A stretch of DNA of 64,000 nt from Streptomyces sp. NBC_00443. Lineage in GTDB: Bacteria > Actinomycetota > Actinomycetes > Streptomycetales > Streptomycetaceae. This document shows positions 26,088 to 33,967 of the stretch, piece by piece; within the stretch, counting starts at the first letter, position 1, and every line of letters begins with the position of its first letter. A program made the translations under genes and the position numbers. The notes under the pieces are model-generated. The model did not search any database and was not told the origin of the DNA. It was given only the letters and a program-made list of their open reading frames with translations. Location of the stretch: NCBI RefSeq assembly GCF_036014175.1, contig NZ_CP107917.1, positions 1,178,001 to 1,242,000 of the forward strand. Direction: 5' to 3'.

Positions 26088-27448
26088 CAGTGGTCCCCGT
26101 CGCCACGGGAGGTGCCGCCGGAGGTGCTGCGCGACGTGTTGAGGTGGGACTGCGACTCGCGCCGGGTGTTCAACTCGCCGCCGACCGTCCAGTACTTGCG
26201 GCCCGCCACCAGCAGTTCCTCCGCCGGGAACTTCGTGATGACCTCGCAGCCGTCGGCGGTGACGACCACTTCCTCCTCGATGCGGGCGGCGGACCAGCCG
26301 TCGGCGGCGGGCCAGTAGGTCTCCAGTGCGAACACCATGCCCTCCTCCAGGACCTCGGGGTGGTCCAGGGAGACCAGTCGGCTGAAGATCGGCTTCTCCC
26401 AGATCGACAGGCCGACGCCGTGGCCGTACTGGAGGGCGAACGCGGCGGTCTCGTCGGCGAATCCGAACTCCTCGGCGCGCGGCCAGACCTGCACGATGTC
26501 GGCGGTGGTGGCGCCCGGGCGGACGAGGTCGATGGCCTGGTCCATGTACTCACGGCAGCGCACATAGGCGTCGCGCTGGGCGCGGGAGGCGCTGCCGACG
26601 GCGAAGGTGCGGTAGTAGCAGGTGCGGTAGCCGAGGTGGCTGTGCAGGATGTCGAAGAAGGCGGGGTCGCCGGGGCGGATCAGGCGGTCGCTGTAGACGT
26701 GCGGATGAGGTGAGCAGCGCTCGCCGGAGATCGCGTTGACGCCTTCGACGTACTCGCTGCCGAGGTCGTACAGCACCTTGCTGACCACCCCGACACACTC
26801 GTTCTCGCGCACCCCAGGACGCAGATAGCCGTACAGCTCCTCGTACGCGGCGTCGACCATCGCGCAGGCCTGGGTGAGCAGGGAGATCTCGTCCGGTGTC
26901 TTGATGCGGCGGGCCTCCAGGAAGACCTGCTGTCCGTCGACGACCTCGATGCCCTCGGCGCGCAGGGCGGTGAGGACCGGCATCTCGACGACGTCGATGC
27001 CGAGCGGCTCGTCGGCCAGGCCGTGTGCGCGCAGCTCGGTGGCGATCTTCGCGGCGACGTCCGCGGCGATCTGGGCCTGCGGGTGGAAGGCGCCGCGCAG
27101 GGTGGAGATGCCGGCGCGGGCGCCCGTGGGCGGGCCTTCCTTGCCGTCGCTGTAATCGAGCCACGGGTTGTAGAGCTGATGGTGCCGGGCTGCGGAGCCG
27201 AAGTCCCAGACGATCGGCTCGCCGCCGCGCACCAGCAGGGCGAAGCGGATCAGCTTGTCCATCGCCCAGGTGCCGATGTGCGTGGCCGTCATGTAGCGGA
27301 TGTTGGCGAAGTCGAAGCTGAGCACCGCACCGAGCTCGGAGCGGTTCAGGGTCTCGTTGAGGCGAGCCAGCCGCTGTTTGCGCAGCCGGTCCAGGTCGAC
27401 GCGCTCTTCCCAGTCGACGGCATTGGGTCCGAAAGTGCGGATCGCCAT
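26087..27448 (-). CDS. M24 (pita-bread) hydrolase, prolidase/creatinase/DddP-like, with a Cys in the metal site
   Basis: 453-residue protein with an N-terminal creatinase-type domain (AVLSFDFANIRYMTATHIG) and a C-terminal pita-bread domain. Expected metal ligands Asp266 (PAFFDILHS), His343 (QYGHGVGL), Glu376 (FALETYW) and Glu about 391-393 (RIEEEVVV) are present. The second Asp of the family is replaced by Cys277 in GYRTCYYRTFAVG. The N-terminal segment resembles the DMSP lyase DddP in my memory, but the changed ligand argues against a standard M24 peptidase or DddP. The C-terminus has a polar Ser/Thr-rich tail. First gene of the operon. Confidence 0.82.
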   Translation of the reverse strand: MAIRTFGPNAVDWEERVDLDRLRKQRLARLNETLNRSELGAVLSFDFANIRYMTATHIGTWAMDKLIRFALLVRGGEPIVWDFGSAARHHQLYNPWLDYSDGKEGPPTGARAGISTLRGAFHPQAQIAADVAAKIATELRAHGLADEPLGIDVVEMPVLTALRAEGIEVVDGQQVFLEARRIKTPDEISLLTQACAMVDAAYEELYGYLRPGVRENECVGVVSKVLYDLGSEYVEGVNAISGERCSPHPHVYSDRLIRPGDPAFFDILHSHLGYRTCYYRTFAVGSASRAQRDAYVRCREYMDQAIDLVRPGATTADIVQVWPRAEEFGFADETAAFALQYGHGVGLSIWEKPIFSRLVSLDHPEVLEEGMVFALETYWPAADGWSAARIEEEVVVTADGCEVITKFPAEELLVAGRKYWTVGGELNTRRESQSHLNTSRSTSGGTSRGDGDH

Positions 27449-27491
27449 GGCGACCACCCCCGCTTGGGAGTCAACGACTGTATGCGGTGAG

Positions 27492-27510
27492 TGTCAAGTC
27501 TCACTGAACA
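27492..27510. promoter_or_regulatory. Candidate operator upstream of the M24 operon
   Basis: TGTCAAGTCTCACTGAACA (plus strand) matches a second site at 28167-28185 in 14 of 19 positions. It lies 44 bases upstream of the M24 start and overlaps the stop of the XRE-cupin gene. The pair flanking the regulator gene suggests autoregulation plus control of the operon. Confidence 0.55.
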
Positions 27511-28141
27511 ACACTGGACACGAACCAGATGCCCGTAGCCGCTACGTCACCATCATTGCGGTAGCGGTGCGGGGTCGTCGACTCGAAGCAGACGGCGTCG
27601 CCCGGACGCAGCGTGTACTCGTCGAAGCCGAGGGTGAGGATCAGCTCGCCCGAGGTCAGACAGCCGTACTCGGTGCCGGTGTGGCGCATGAGGCCACCGG
27701 AGCTGGAGGAGGCCCCGCCGGGTCGGTACGTCACGAGCAGGAAGTCGACGTCGCTGCCGGGAACATGGCCGAGACGCTCCCACACCACGCCCGAGTCCAG
27801 CTCCAGCACCTCCCGCTCCCTGGGCGTCACCAGCGGGCCGATCCGGCGACCGGGGTCGGCGGCGAAAGCGGCGAGGGCGTGCAGCACGGTACCGGGGCTG
27901 CCGCCGCCGGGGAGGCCGTTGTAGTCTCGCCCGCCTCGAAGAGGGCCTCGACGGAGATGCCGAGAGCCGTGGTGATGGCGTAGAGGGTGCTGACCGAGGG
28001 CTGGCTCTTGCCGTTCTCGATCTGCGAGATGAGGCTCGCCGATACGCCGACCTCGCGCGCGAGCGCCCGCAGGCTCGTCCCGCGCGCAAGGCGGGCCTGC
28101 CGGATGCGGGCGCCTACCGGCGGGACGGCGGCGGGGGGCAT
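27501..28141 (-). pseudogene. XRE-family regulator with cupin domain, interrupted by a one-base frameshift
   Basis: The N-terminal part (start ATG 28141) is an XRE helix-turn-helix: [21 protein letters not shown] and [15 protein letters not shown], reading to LFEAGE. The C-terminal part, in another frame, is a cupin (TGTEYGCLTSGELIL, TPHRYRND) ending at 27501. Adding one G to the GGG run just before the junction (about 27931-27940) joins them as FEAGRDYNGLPGGG in a 213-residue protein of the usual XRE-cupin size. As written, the HTH frame ends at 27827. It is the likely regulator of the downstream operon. Sequencing error is the leading explanation. Confidence 0.8.
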
Positions 28142-28166
28142 GGGGCTCCTCTCGGCAGGGCGGGGC

Positions 28167-28185
28167 TGTTCGCTCTCATTGAACA
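28167..28185. promoter_or_regulatory. Candidate operator upstream of the XRE-cupin gene
   Basis: TGTTCGCTCTCATTGAACA contains a TGTTC/GAACA dyad (CTGTTC and GAACAG with a nine-base spacer when extended by one base). It is 26 bases upstream of the regulator start and resembles the site at 27492-27510. Confidence 0.55.
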
Positions 28186-28303
28186 GCGAGCGGCACGCAC
28201 GCGGTACCGCAATGCCCGAAGGGGCGCGGTGAACTGCGCGCCCCGCCACGAACAACCAGCAGCCGCCCACAAGTCCCGGGCCCCGAGCCACTGGGCATGG
28301 ACA

Positions 28304-29341
28304 TCAGCCCTTCCCCGCAGGAAACAGCGCCCGGACCTCCCACCCCGCTCCACCCCGCGGCCCGGCATGCAGTTCCCCGCCCAGTGCCGTCACCCGCTCC
28401 TTCAGCCCGACCAGTCCGAACCCGCCCCCGTGCGCGGCCGCAGGAAGCTGCGTCCCGCCCCGCCCGTCGTCCGCGACCGACACCTCCAGGCGCCCGGCGT
28501 CGTCCCGGAGCCGGACCTCCACGTGCGCGGCGTCGGCGGCGTGCCGGCGGATGTTGGTCAGCGCCTCCTGGACGACCCGGAAGGCCGCCGCCTGCACCTC
28601 ATGGGGCAGGTCGGCCGACACCGCGGGATCACGGCTCAGGGTGACCTGCTGGACCGGGCTCGCGAAGCCGTCGGTCAGCTCGGCGACGCCCGCCAGGTCA
28701 CCGACCGGGCGGCGGTCACCACCCTCCTCCCCGGTGTCGCGCAGCACGCCGACGGTACGGCGCATCGAGGCGAGGGCCTCGGTGGCGGCGCGTTCGATGC
28801 CGGCCAGGACGGGGTCGAGCTCCTGCGGCTGGGTCCGCGCCATCATGCGGGCCATCTGCGTCTGCACGAGGATCCCGGTGACATGGTGGGCGACGAAGTC
28901 GTGCAGGTCGGCGGCGATGGCGACGCGTTCGGCGCGCCGGGTCTCGCCGACGGTGACCGCCCGCCGGTAGTCCAGGGTGCGCAGGTACGCGGCGAGGCCC
29001 GCGAAGACGCCGACCAGCACCAGGCCGAGCAGGATGAGGGCCAGCGCCTCGTCCTGCACGGACCTCATGTACCGCACCGGCAACAGCAGCAGCGCGGCCA
29101 CGTCGAGGGCGGCGCAGGCCACGGCCCAGCGAGGCAGGCAGTGCCGTACCGCGACGAACAGCAGGTACAGCAGGATCACGGCCTCGCCCGGACCGAAGAC
29201 GTTCTGCGCACCGGCGAGCAGCGAGCCCGCCGAGTACAGGATCGAGGCGATGGCGGGCGCTGCGGTGCGCATCTGCGGGGTCAGCCATGCGGGCCTGCGT
29301 CGGGCCGGCCACAGCACGGCGGCCAGGCCCACGAGCAGCAC
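28304..29341 (-). CDS. NarL-type sensor histidine kinase; true N-terminus probably at 29484 behind a frameshift
   Basis: 345 residues are open from GTG 29341. Membrane segments occupy about residues 1-120, the HisKA_3 box is ADLHDFVAHHVTGIL with His147, and the ATPase domain shows EALTNIRRH, VADDGRGG and GFGLVGLKERV. The same frame continues upstream without a start codon for about 60 codons and encodes another membrane helix (GFAVGLLLAACVVDILYAG). ATG 29484 would enter this frame if the five-G run at 29467-29471 had six G. The restored protein would be 393 residues. It is divergent from its response regulator. Confidence 0.85.
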   Translation of the reverse strand: MLLVGLAAVLWPARRRPAWLTPQMRTAAPAIASILYSAGSLLAGAQNVFGPGEAVILLYLLFVAVRHCLPRWAVACAALDVAALLLLPVRYMRSVQDEALALILLGLVLVGVFAGLAAYLRTLDYRRAVTVGETRRAERVAIAADLHDFVAHHVTGILVQTQMARMMARTQPQELDPVLAGIERAATEALASMRRTVGVLRDTGEEGGDRRPVGDLAGVAELTDGFASPVQQVTLSRDPAVSADLPHEVQAAAFRVVQEALTNIRRHAADAAHVEVRLRDDAGRLEVSVADDGRGGTQLPAAAHGGGFGLVGLKERVTALGGELHAGPRGGAGWEVRALFPAGKG

Positions 29342-29484
29342 GGCCAGGGTCGGCCAGGCCGGGCTCGCCGACGGCAGGACGCTCGTGCCGTCGGAACCCG
29401 CGTAGAGGATGTCGACGACACACGCGGCGAGCAGGAGGCCGACGGCGAAGCCCCGTGCGCAGCCACGGGGGAGGCGGACTTCAT

Positions 29485-29821
29485 GCCGATCACGGTAGGT
29501 GAGCCCGCGCCCGGCGAGATCGGCCGATCGGCCGAGTGCCCGTCGCGGACGCCGGCCTTATGGCCGAGGCGCCCGCCCGGACCCGCGGGCGAGGCTGAAG
29601 CCGCATCCTCACCACGGACATCGGGAGTACGTGATGCAGCGCGGCAGTCCGTCGTCATTCGTCGTCACTACCGCCCCCGCCGGTCTGACCGCCGCCGCGA
29701 ACGTCCTGAACCGGCGCCGGGTGCACGGCCTGCTGCGCAAGGTGACGGCTGCTCCGGCCCGGAGCGCGGACCGACCATGGATCCGGGCCACCGAGCCGCG
29801 CCCCTGAGGCATGATCGAACC
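29485..29821. other. Divergent intergenic region between sensor kinase and response regulator
   Basis: About 340 bases with no convincing gene. A 57-codon frame at 29634-29807 (+) has GGGAG before an ATG, but its product is Arg/Ala-rich and resembles nothing I know; I would not call it a gene. Promoters of the two-component pair must lie here, but no clear -35/-10 pair stood out. Confidence 0.5.
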
Positions 29822-30520
29822 ATGACCACCGCACCCCCCTCCGGGGCGCCCATCCGCGTCCTGATCGCCGACGACCAGGAGATGGTCCGCACCGGCTTCC
29901 GCTTCTTCCTCGACGCGCAGCCCGACATCACCGTGGTCGCCGAGGCCCGCGACGGCGAGGAGGCGGTGGCGCTGGCCCGGCGGGAGCGACCGGACGTGTG
30001 TCTGCTGGACATCCGGATGCCGAGGCTGGACGGGCTGGAGGCGACCCGGCTGCTGGCCGGGCCCGACGTGGCCGACCCGATGCGGGTGGTCGTGGTGACC
30101 ACGTTCGACCTCGACGAGTACGTGTACGGGGCACTGCGCGGCGGCGCGTGCGGGTTCCTGCTGAAGGACTCGGGGCCCACCCTCCTCGCGGAGGCGGTCC
30201 GCGCCGCCGCGGCCGGTGACTCACTGGTCTCGCCGTCCGTCACCGTCCGCCTGCTGAGTCACATCACCGCCCCACAGGCCGTCGCCGCCGCCCCGGTCCG
30301 GCCGGCGCAGCCCACGGAGCCCCTCACCGACCGCGAACTCGACGTCGTGCGCCGGGTCGCCCTCGGCCGTACGAACGCCGAGATCGCCGCCGAGTTGTAC
30401 GTCTCCCTGTCCACGGTCAAGACGCACCTGTCCAGCGTCCAGCTGAAACTGTCCGCCCGGAACCGCGTCGAGATCGCGGTCTGGGCCTGGCAGCACGGGT
30501 ACGGGCAACCGGGCGGCTGA
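29822..30520 (+). CDS. NarL/LuxR-type response regulator
   Basis: 232-residue two-component regulator. Receiver domain: acidic pair in VLIADDQEMV, phospho-acceptor Asp63 in LLDIRMPRLDG, Thr in VVVTTFDLDEYV and Lys in GFLLKDSG. The DNA-binding LuxR helix-turn-helix is LTDRELDVVRRVALGRTNAEI followed by LSTVKTHLSSV (residues about 165-225; motif quoted in pieces). Partner kinase is the divergent gene upstream. Target genes are unknown; the adjacent lipoprotein is a candidate. Confidence 0.92.
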   Translation: MTTAPPSGAPIRVLIADDQEMVRTGFRFFLDAQPDITVVAEARDGEEAVALARRERPDVCLLDIRMPRLDGLEATRLLAGPDVADPMRVVVVTTFDLDEYVYGALRGGACGFLLKDSGPTLLAEAVRAAAAGDSLVSPSVTVRLLSHITAPQAVAAAPVRPAQPTEPLTDRELDVVRRVALGRTNAEIAAELYVSLSTVKTHLSSVQLKLSARNRVEIAVWAWQHGYGQPGG

Positions 30521-30631
30521 GGCGTCGGCGGGCTCCCGGGCGTGGTCACTCGAACGGGCCGGTGCCGGTGGTGGGCCGGGGGTTCCGGTGGTGCGCTGAG
30601 GACACTCGTCACGTTCTCAGGAGGCACCCCG

Positions 30632-31516
30632 ATGACCCGTCGTACGTCCCGACTCGTCCGCGTCCTCTCCTCGGCCCTGGCGGCAGGAACGCTGCTGGCT
30701 ACCGCCGCCTGCTCGGACGACGGCGACAAAGACGGCTCGCGGGCCTCCGGCGTCACCGCGTCCCCCGCCGCCAGGAAGCAGCCGACCGGTTCCCGCACCA
30801 CTACCGGATCCCCCACAACTACCGGCTCTCCGACCACTACCGGCTCTCCCACGGGGGGTGCCACCCTCACCGAGTCCGGCGCCCAGACCGCGCTGATCAC
30901 CGAGGCGGACATCGAGGACGACTGGACCCAGGTCAAGGACACCGAGGCCGAGAACTGGCACGACAGCCTGCTCATCGGCACCGTGGACGTCTCGGACTTC
31001 CTCACCGCCAAGGCCGACGCCGCCGACTGCCAGCGGCTCATGGACTCGCTCTACGACGACGACCTGCTGGGCAAGCCGTCGGGAGCGAACGCGCTGCGCG
31101 GCTTCACGCAGGACGACTCACGGCTGCTGTACCAGGTCGCGTCCTACGACCGCACCGACCCGCAGGACTCCTTGAACTGGATGGCGAAGCTGCCCGACGA
31201 GTGCGACCAGTTCACGATGACCGAGAACGGCGAGGAGCGCACCGTCCAGGTCATCGAGACCTCGCTGCCCGACGTGGGCGACGCCCGCGAGGGCCTGCGC
31301 GTGACGGTGCAGGGCACGACCGGCGGCGAGGAGGCCACGCTGACCCTCGACGTCGCCGCCGTCCGTGTCGGCAACGACGCGATCACCGTCACGGCGGGCG
31401 GCCTCGACGGGGACGAGCACGACTCCGTGGAGCAGGCGGTCAAGCTCGGCACCCAGCGCCTGAAGGACGTCCTGGCCGGGAAGTCGCCCGCCTCGGCCCC
31501 CAGCGAGATCGAGTAA
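30632..31516 (+). CDS. Secreted lipoprotein of unknown function
   Basis: 294-residue predicted lipoprotein. The signal peptide MTRRTSRLVRVLSSALAAG is followed by the lipobox LLATAAC, with lipidated Cys27. A flexible Thr/Ser/Pro/Gly linker (about residues 38-75) contains three TTTGSP units. The globular part has acidic segments and no motif I recognise; it resembles general Streptomyces substrate- or sensor-type lipoproteins. ATG 30632 follows CAGGAGG at good spacing. The two-component regulator gene directly upstream may control it. Confidence 0.82.
   Translation: MTRRTSRLVRVLSSALAAGTLLATAACSDDGDKDGSRASGVTASPAARKQPTGSRTTTGSPTTTGSPTTTGSPTGGATLTESGAQTALITEADIEDDWTQVKDTEAENWHDSLLIGTVDVSDFLTAKADAADCQRLMDSLYDDDLLGKPSGANALRGFTQDDSRLLYQVASYDRTDPQDSLNWMAKLPDECDQFTMTENGEERTVQVIETSLPDVGDAREGLRVTVQGTTGGEEATLTLDVAAVRVGNDAITVTAGGLDGDEHDSVEQAVKLGTQRLKDVLAGKSPASAPSEIE
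30797..30850 (+). repeat. Three tandem 18-bp units in the lipoprotein linker
   Basis: Units 30797-30814, 30815-30832 and 30833-30850 each encode TTTGSP. They form a flexible spacer between the lipid anchor and the folded domain and are a likely site of length variation between strains. Confidence 0.8.
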
Positions 31517-31675
31517 CACACGGCCGGCGACTCCCTCTCCCTCCCGCCGCACTCCGCACTGCCGCCCTCCAACAGCCCTCCCGGCTCTGCCGATTCCCGG
31601 GACAGCGTGATCAACGGAGCGGCACAATGGCGCCGATGGCCGGTTTCGGTCGTGCGTGCGAGGAGAGGACGAGTC

Positions 31676-32485
31676 GTGAGTGATGGCCACACCCCGTCGG
31701 GCGGGTCGGCGAGGCTGAACACCGGTGTGGCGCACAACGCGCGCGTGTGGAACTACTGGATCGGCGGCAAGGACAACTACGAGGTCGACCAGCAGGTCGG
31801 CGAGCATGTCGCAGGGATGTTCCCGATCATCCGGGACATCGCCCGCGCGGACCGCGACTTCCTCGGCCGGGCGGTGCGTTTCGTGGCCGAGGAGCGGGGC
31901 GTGCGGCAGTTCCTGGACATCGGCACCGGACTGCCGACGGCGGACAACACCCACGAGATCGCCCAGCGCGTCGCACCCGACTCACGGATCGTGTACGTCG
32001 ACAACGACCCGATCGTGCTCGTGCACGCCCGCACGCTGCTGACCGGCACCCACGAGGGCGTCACCGCCTACATCGACGCCGATGTGCACGACCCGGACGC
32101 CATCGTCGAACGCGCCGCGCAGACCCTGGACTTCACCGAGCCGGTCGCGGTGATGATGCTGGGCATCCTCAACTTCGTCCTGGACTACGACGAGGCCCGC
32201 GAGATCGTGCGGCGTGTCCTGGCCGCGGTTCCCTCCGGCAGCCACCTGGTCCTGACGCACCCGACGTTCGACTCCGAGCTCGGCGGCGAGGGCCAGATCC
32301 CGGCGATGAAGTTCTGGAACGAGAACGCCACGCCGCCGATCACGGCCCGCAGCGGCACGGACATCGCGGCCTTCTTCGAAGGGCTGGAGCTGCTGGAGCC
32401 GGGCATGGTGTCCTGCTCGCAGTGGCGCGCCGCCGACTCTCCCGCTGCGGTGCCGCAGTACGGCGCGGTCGCCGTGAAACCCTGA
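31676..32485 (+). CDS. SAM-dependent methyltransferase, DUF574 family (paralogue 2)
   Basis: 269-residue DUF574 methyltransferase: RVWNYWIGGKDNYEVDQQV at the N-terminus, FLDIGTGLPTADNTHEIAQ and RIVYVDNDPIVLVHARTLL in the SAM-binding fold. It is clearly related to the protein at 20333 but differs through most of its length, so this is old divergence and not a recent copy. GTG 31676 is preceded by GGAGAGGAC. The substrate is unknown. Confidence 0.88.
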   Translation: MSDGHTPSGGSARLNTGVAHNARVWNYWIGGKDNYEVDQQVGEHVAGMFPIIRDIARADRDFLGRAVRFVAEERGVRQFLDIGTGLPTADNTHEIAQRVAPDSRIVYVDNDPIVLVHARTLLTGTHEGVTAYIDADVHDPDAIVERAAQTLDFTEPVAVMMLGILNFVLDYDEAREIVRRVLAAVPSGSHLVLTHPTFDSELGGEGQIPAMKFWNENATPPITARSGTDIAAFFEGLELLEPGMVSCSQWRAADSPAAVPQYGAVAVKP

Positions 32486-32562
32486 CGCCCAGCAGGGACC
32501 ACACGTGCCGGCCAGACCGGAACGGATCGGCACGGACCGGCCGAGTTCGTCGAGGAGACCGT

Positions 32563-33966
32563 ATGACCACCCTTGCCGATCCCGTCCCGGGCGGGCGTCC
32601 CGGTGACGTCGAGCGGGCGGGCGCGCTGAGCGGCGAGCTGTCCGGGCGGGGCGTGCACGGGATCGTCCTGGCCTACGTCGACACGGCGGGCATCGCCCGG
32701 GTGAAGACGATCCCGACGGCGAAGCTCGCCTCCGCGGCGGCCTGGGGTGTCGGGATGTCGCCGGTGTTCGACACCTTCCTGGCAGGTGACTCCATCGTCA
32801 CCACGGACGTCCTCGGCTCCCCGGACGGCGACCTGCGCCTCTATCCCGACCTCGACCCGCTGGTGGAGCTGTCCGCACAGCCCGGCTGGGCGTGGGCGCC
32901 GGTCGACCGGATCACCCAGGAGGGCGAGCGGCATCCCGCGTGCAGCCGTACGTTCCTGCGGCGAACGGTCCTTGAGGCCGCCGAGCGGCACGACGTCATC
33001 TTCAAGGCGAGCATCGAGATCGAGTGGGCCGTCGCTCAACCCCCGGGCCCCGACGGCGAGTTCGTGCCCGCGGTCACGGGTCCGGCGTACAGCGCCGCCC
33101 GCCAGGTCGAGTTGAGCGACTGCGCCGCCGAGCTGCTGGCGGCGCTCGCGCGGCAGGGCGTGGAGGTCGACCAGTTCCATCCGGAGTACGCGGCGGGGCA
33201 GTTCGAGCTGTCGGTGGCCGCGCTCGATCCGGTGGCGGCGGCCGACCGCAGCGTGCTGGTGCGGCAGACGATCCGGGCGGTGGCCCGGCGCCACGGGCTC
33301 GCGGTGTCCTTCGCCCCCGCGGTCCTCGGTCAGGGCGTCGGCAACGGCGGCCATGTCCACCTCTCCGCCTGGCGCGAGGGGATCAATCTGCACGCGGGCG
33401 GTGACCGCCGCCACGGCATGCGGCCCGAGGCCGAGTCCCTCGCGGCCGGCATCCTCGCCCACCTCCCCGCCCTCACGGCCGTGACCGCGCCGAGCCCGGC
33501 GAGCCATCTGCGGCTCAGACCCTCGCAGTGGGCCGGGGTGTTCACCGCGTGGGGCCGGGAAACGCGGGAGGCCGGGCTGCGTGTCGTCACCGGCACGGCA
33601 GGCCATCGCGCCGAGGCTGCCAACCTGGAGGTCAAGCCGGTGGACCTGGCCGCCAACCCGTACCTCGCCCTCGGCTGCCTGATCGCCGCCGGGCTGGACG
33701 GACTGACGTCGAGCGCGCGGCTGCCGCAGGAGATCACCGGCGATCCGGCGCATCTGGACGCCCAGGAGGCGGCTGCCCGGGGTGTCCGCAGGCTGCCGGC
33801 CTCGCTCACGGAGGCCGTGGCGGAGTTCCGTACGAACGAGCCGCTGCGGGCCGCGCTGGGCCCGGTCCTCGCCGACGCCGTGATCGCCGTACGGCAGGGC
33901 GAGGTCGACGCCGTCGCCGGGCTGGACGACGACCAGGTCGCGGCGGCGTACCGCTGGAAGTACTGA
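32563..33966 (+). CDS. Glutamine synthetase-like gamma-glutamyl ligase
   Basis: 467-residue enzyme of the glutamine synthetase family. Recognisable parts are SIEIEWAV (metal Glu region), GQGVGNGGHVHLS (glutamate/metal loop, equivalent to GNGSGMHVHQS in GlnA), RLRPSQWAGV and EVKPVDLAANPYLALG near the C-terminus. It is more divergent than GlnI and lacks an obvious adenylylation-tyrosine motif, so a gamma-glutamyl ligase acting on an amine (GlnA3/GlnA4-like or FluG-like) is more likely than ammonia assimilation. It is directly followed by an amidohydrolase gene. ATG 32563 follows GAGGAGACC. Confidence 0.85.
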   Translation: MTTLADPVPGGRPGDVERAGALSGELSGRGVHGIVLAYVDTAGIARVKTIPTAKLASAAAWGVGMSPVFDTFLAGDSIVTTDVLGSPDGDLRLYPDLDPLVELSAQPGWAWAPVDRITQEGERHPACSRTFLRRTVLEAAERHDVIFKASIEIEWAVAQPPGPDGEFVPAVTGPAYSAARQVELSDCAAELLAALARQGVEVDQFHPEYAAGQFELSVAALDPVAAADRSVLVRQTIRAVARRHGLAVSFAPAVLGQGVGNGGHVHLSAWREGINLHAGGDRRHGMRPEAESLAAGILAHLPALTAVTAPSPASHLRLRPSQWAGVFTAWGRETREAGLRVVTGTAGHRAEAANLEVKPVDLAANPYLALGCLIAAGLDGLTSSARLPQEITGDPAHLDAQEAAARGVRRLPASLTEAVAEFRTNEPLRAALGPVLADAVIAVRQGEVDAVAGLDDDQVAAAYRWKY

Positions 33967-33967
33967 C

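Noticed and set aside
26087..27448. Calling the M24 protein a DMSP lyase (DddP)
   Set aside because: The N-terminal similarity is suggestive, but one metal-ligand Asp is Cys and no DMSP-pathway gene is nearby.
29634..29807. 57-codon frame with GGGAG before ATG between kinase and regulator
   Set aside because: Product composition is atypical and nothing supports conservation; kept only as a note.
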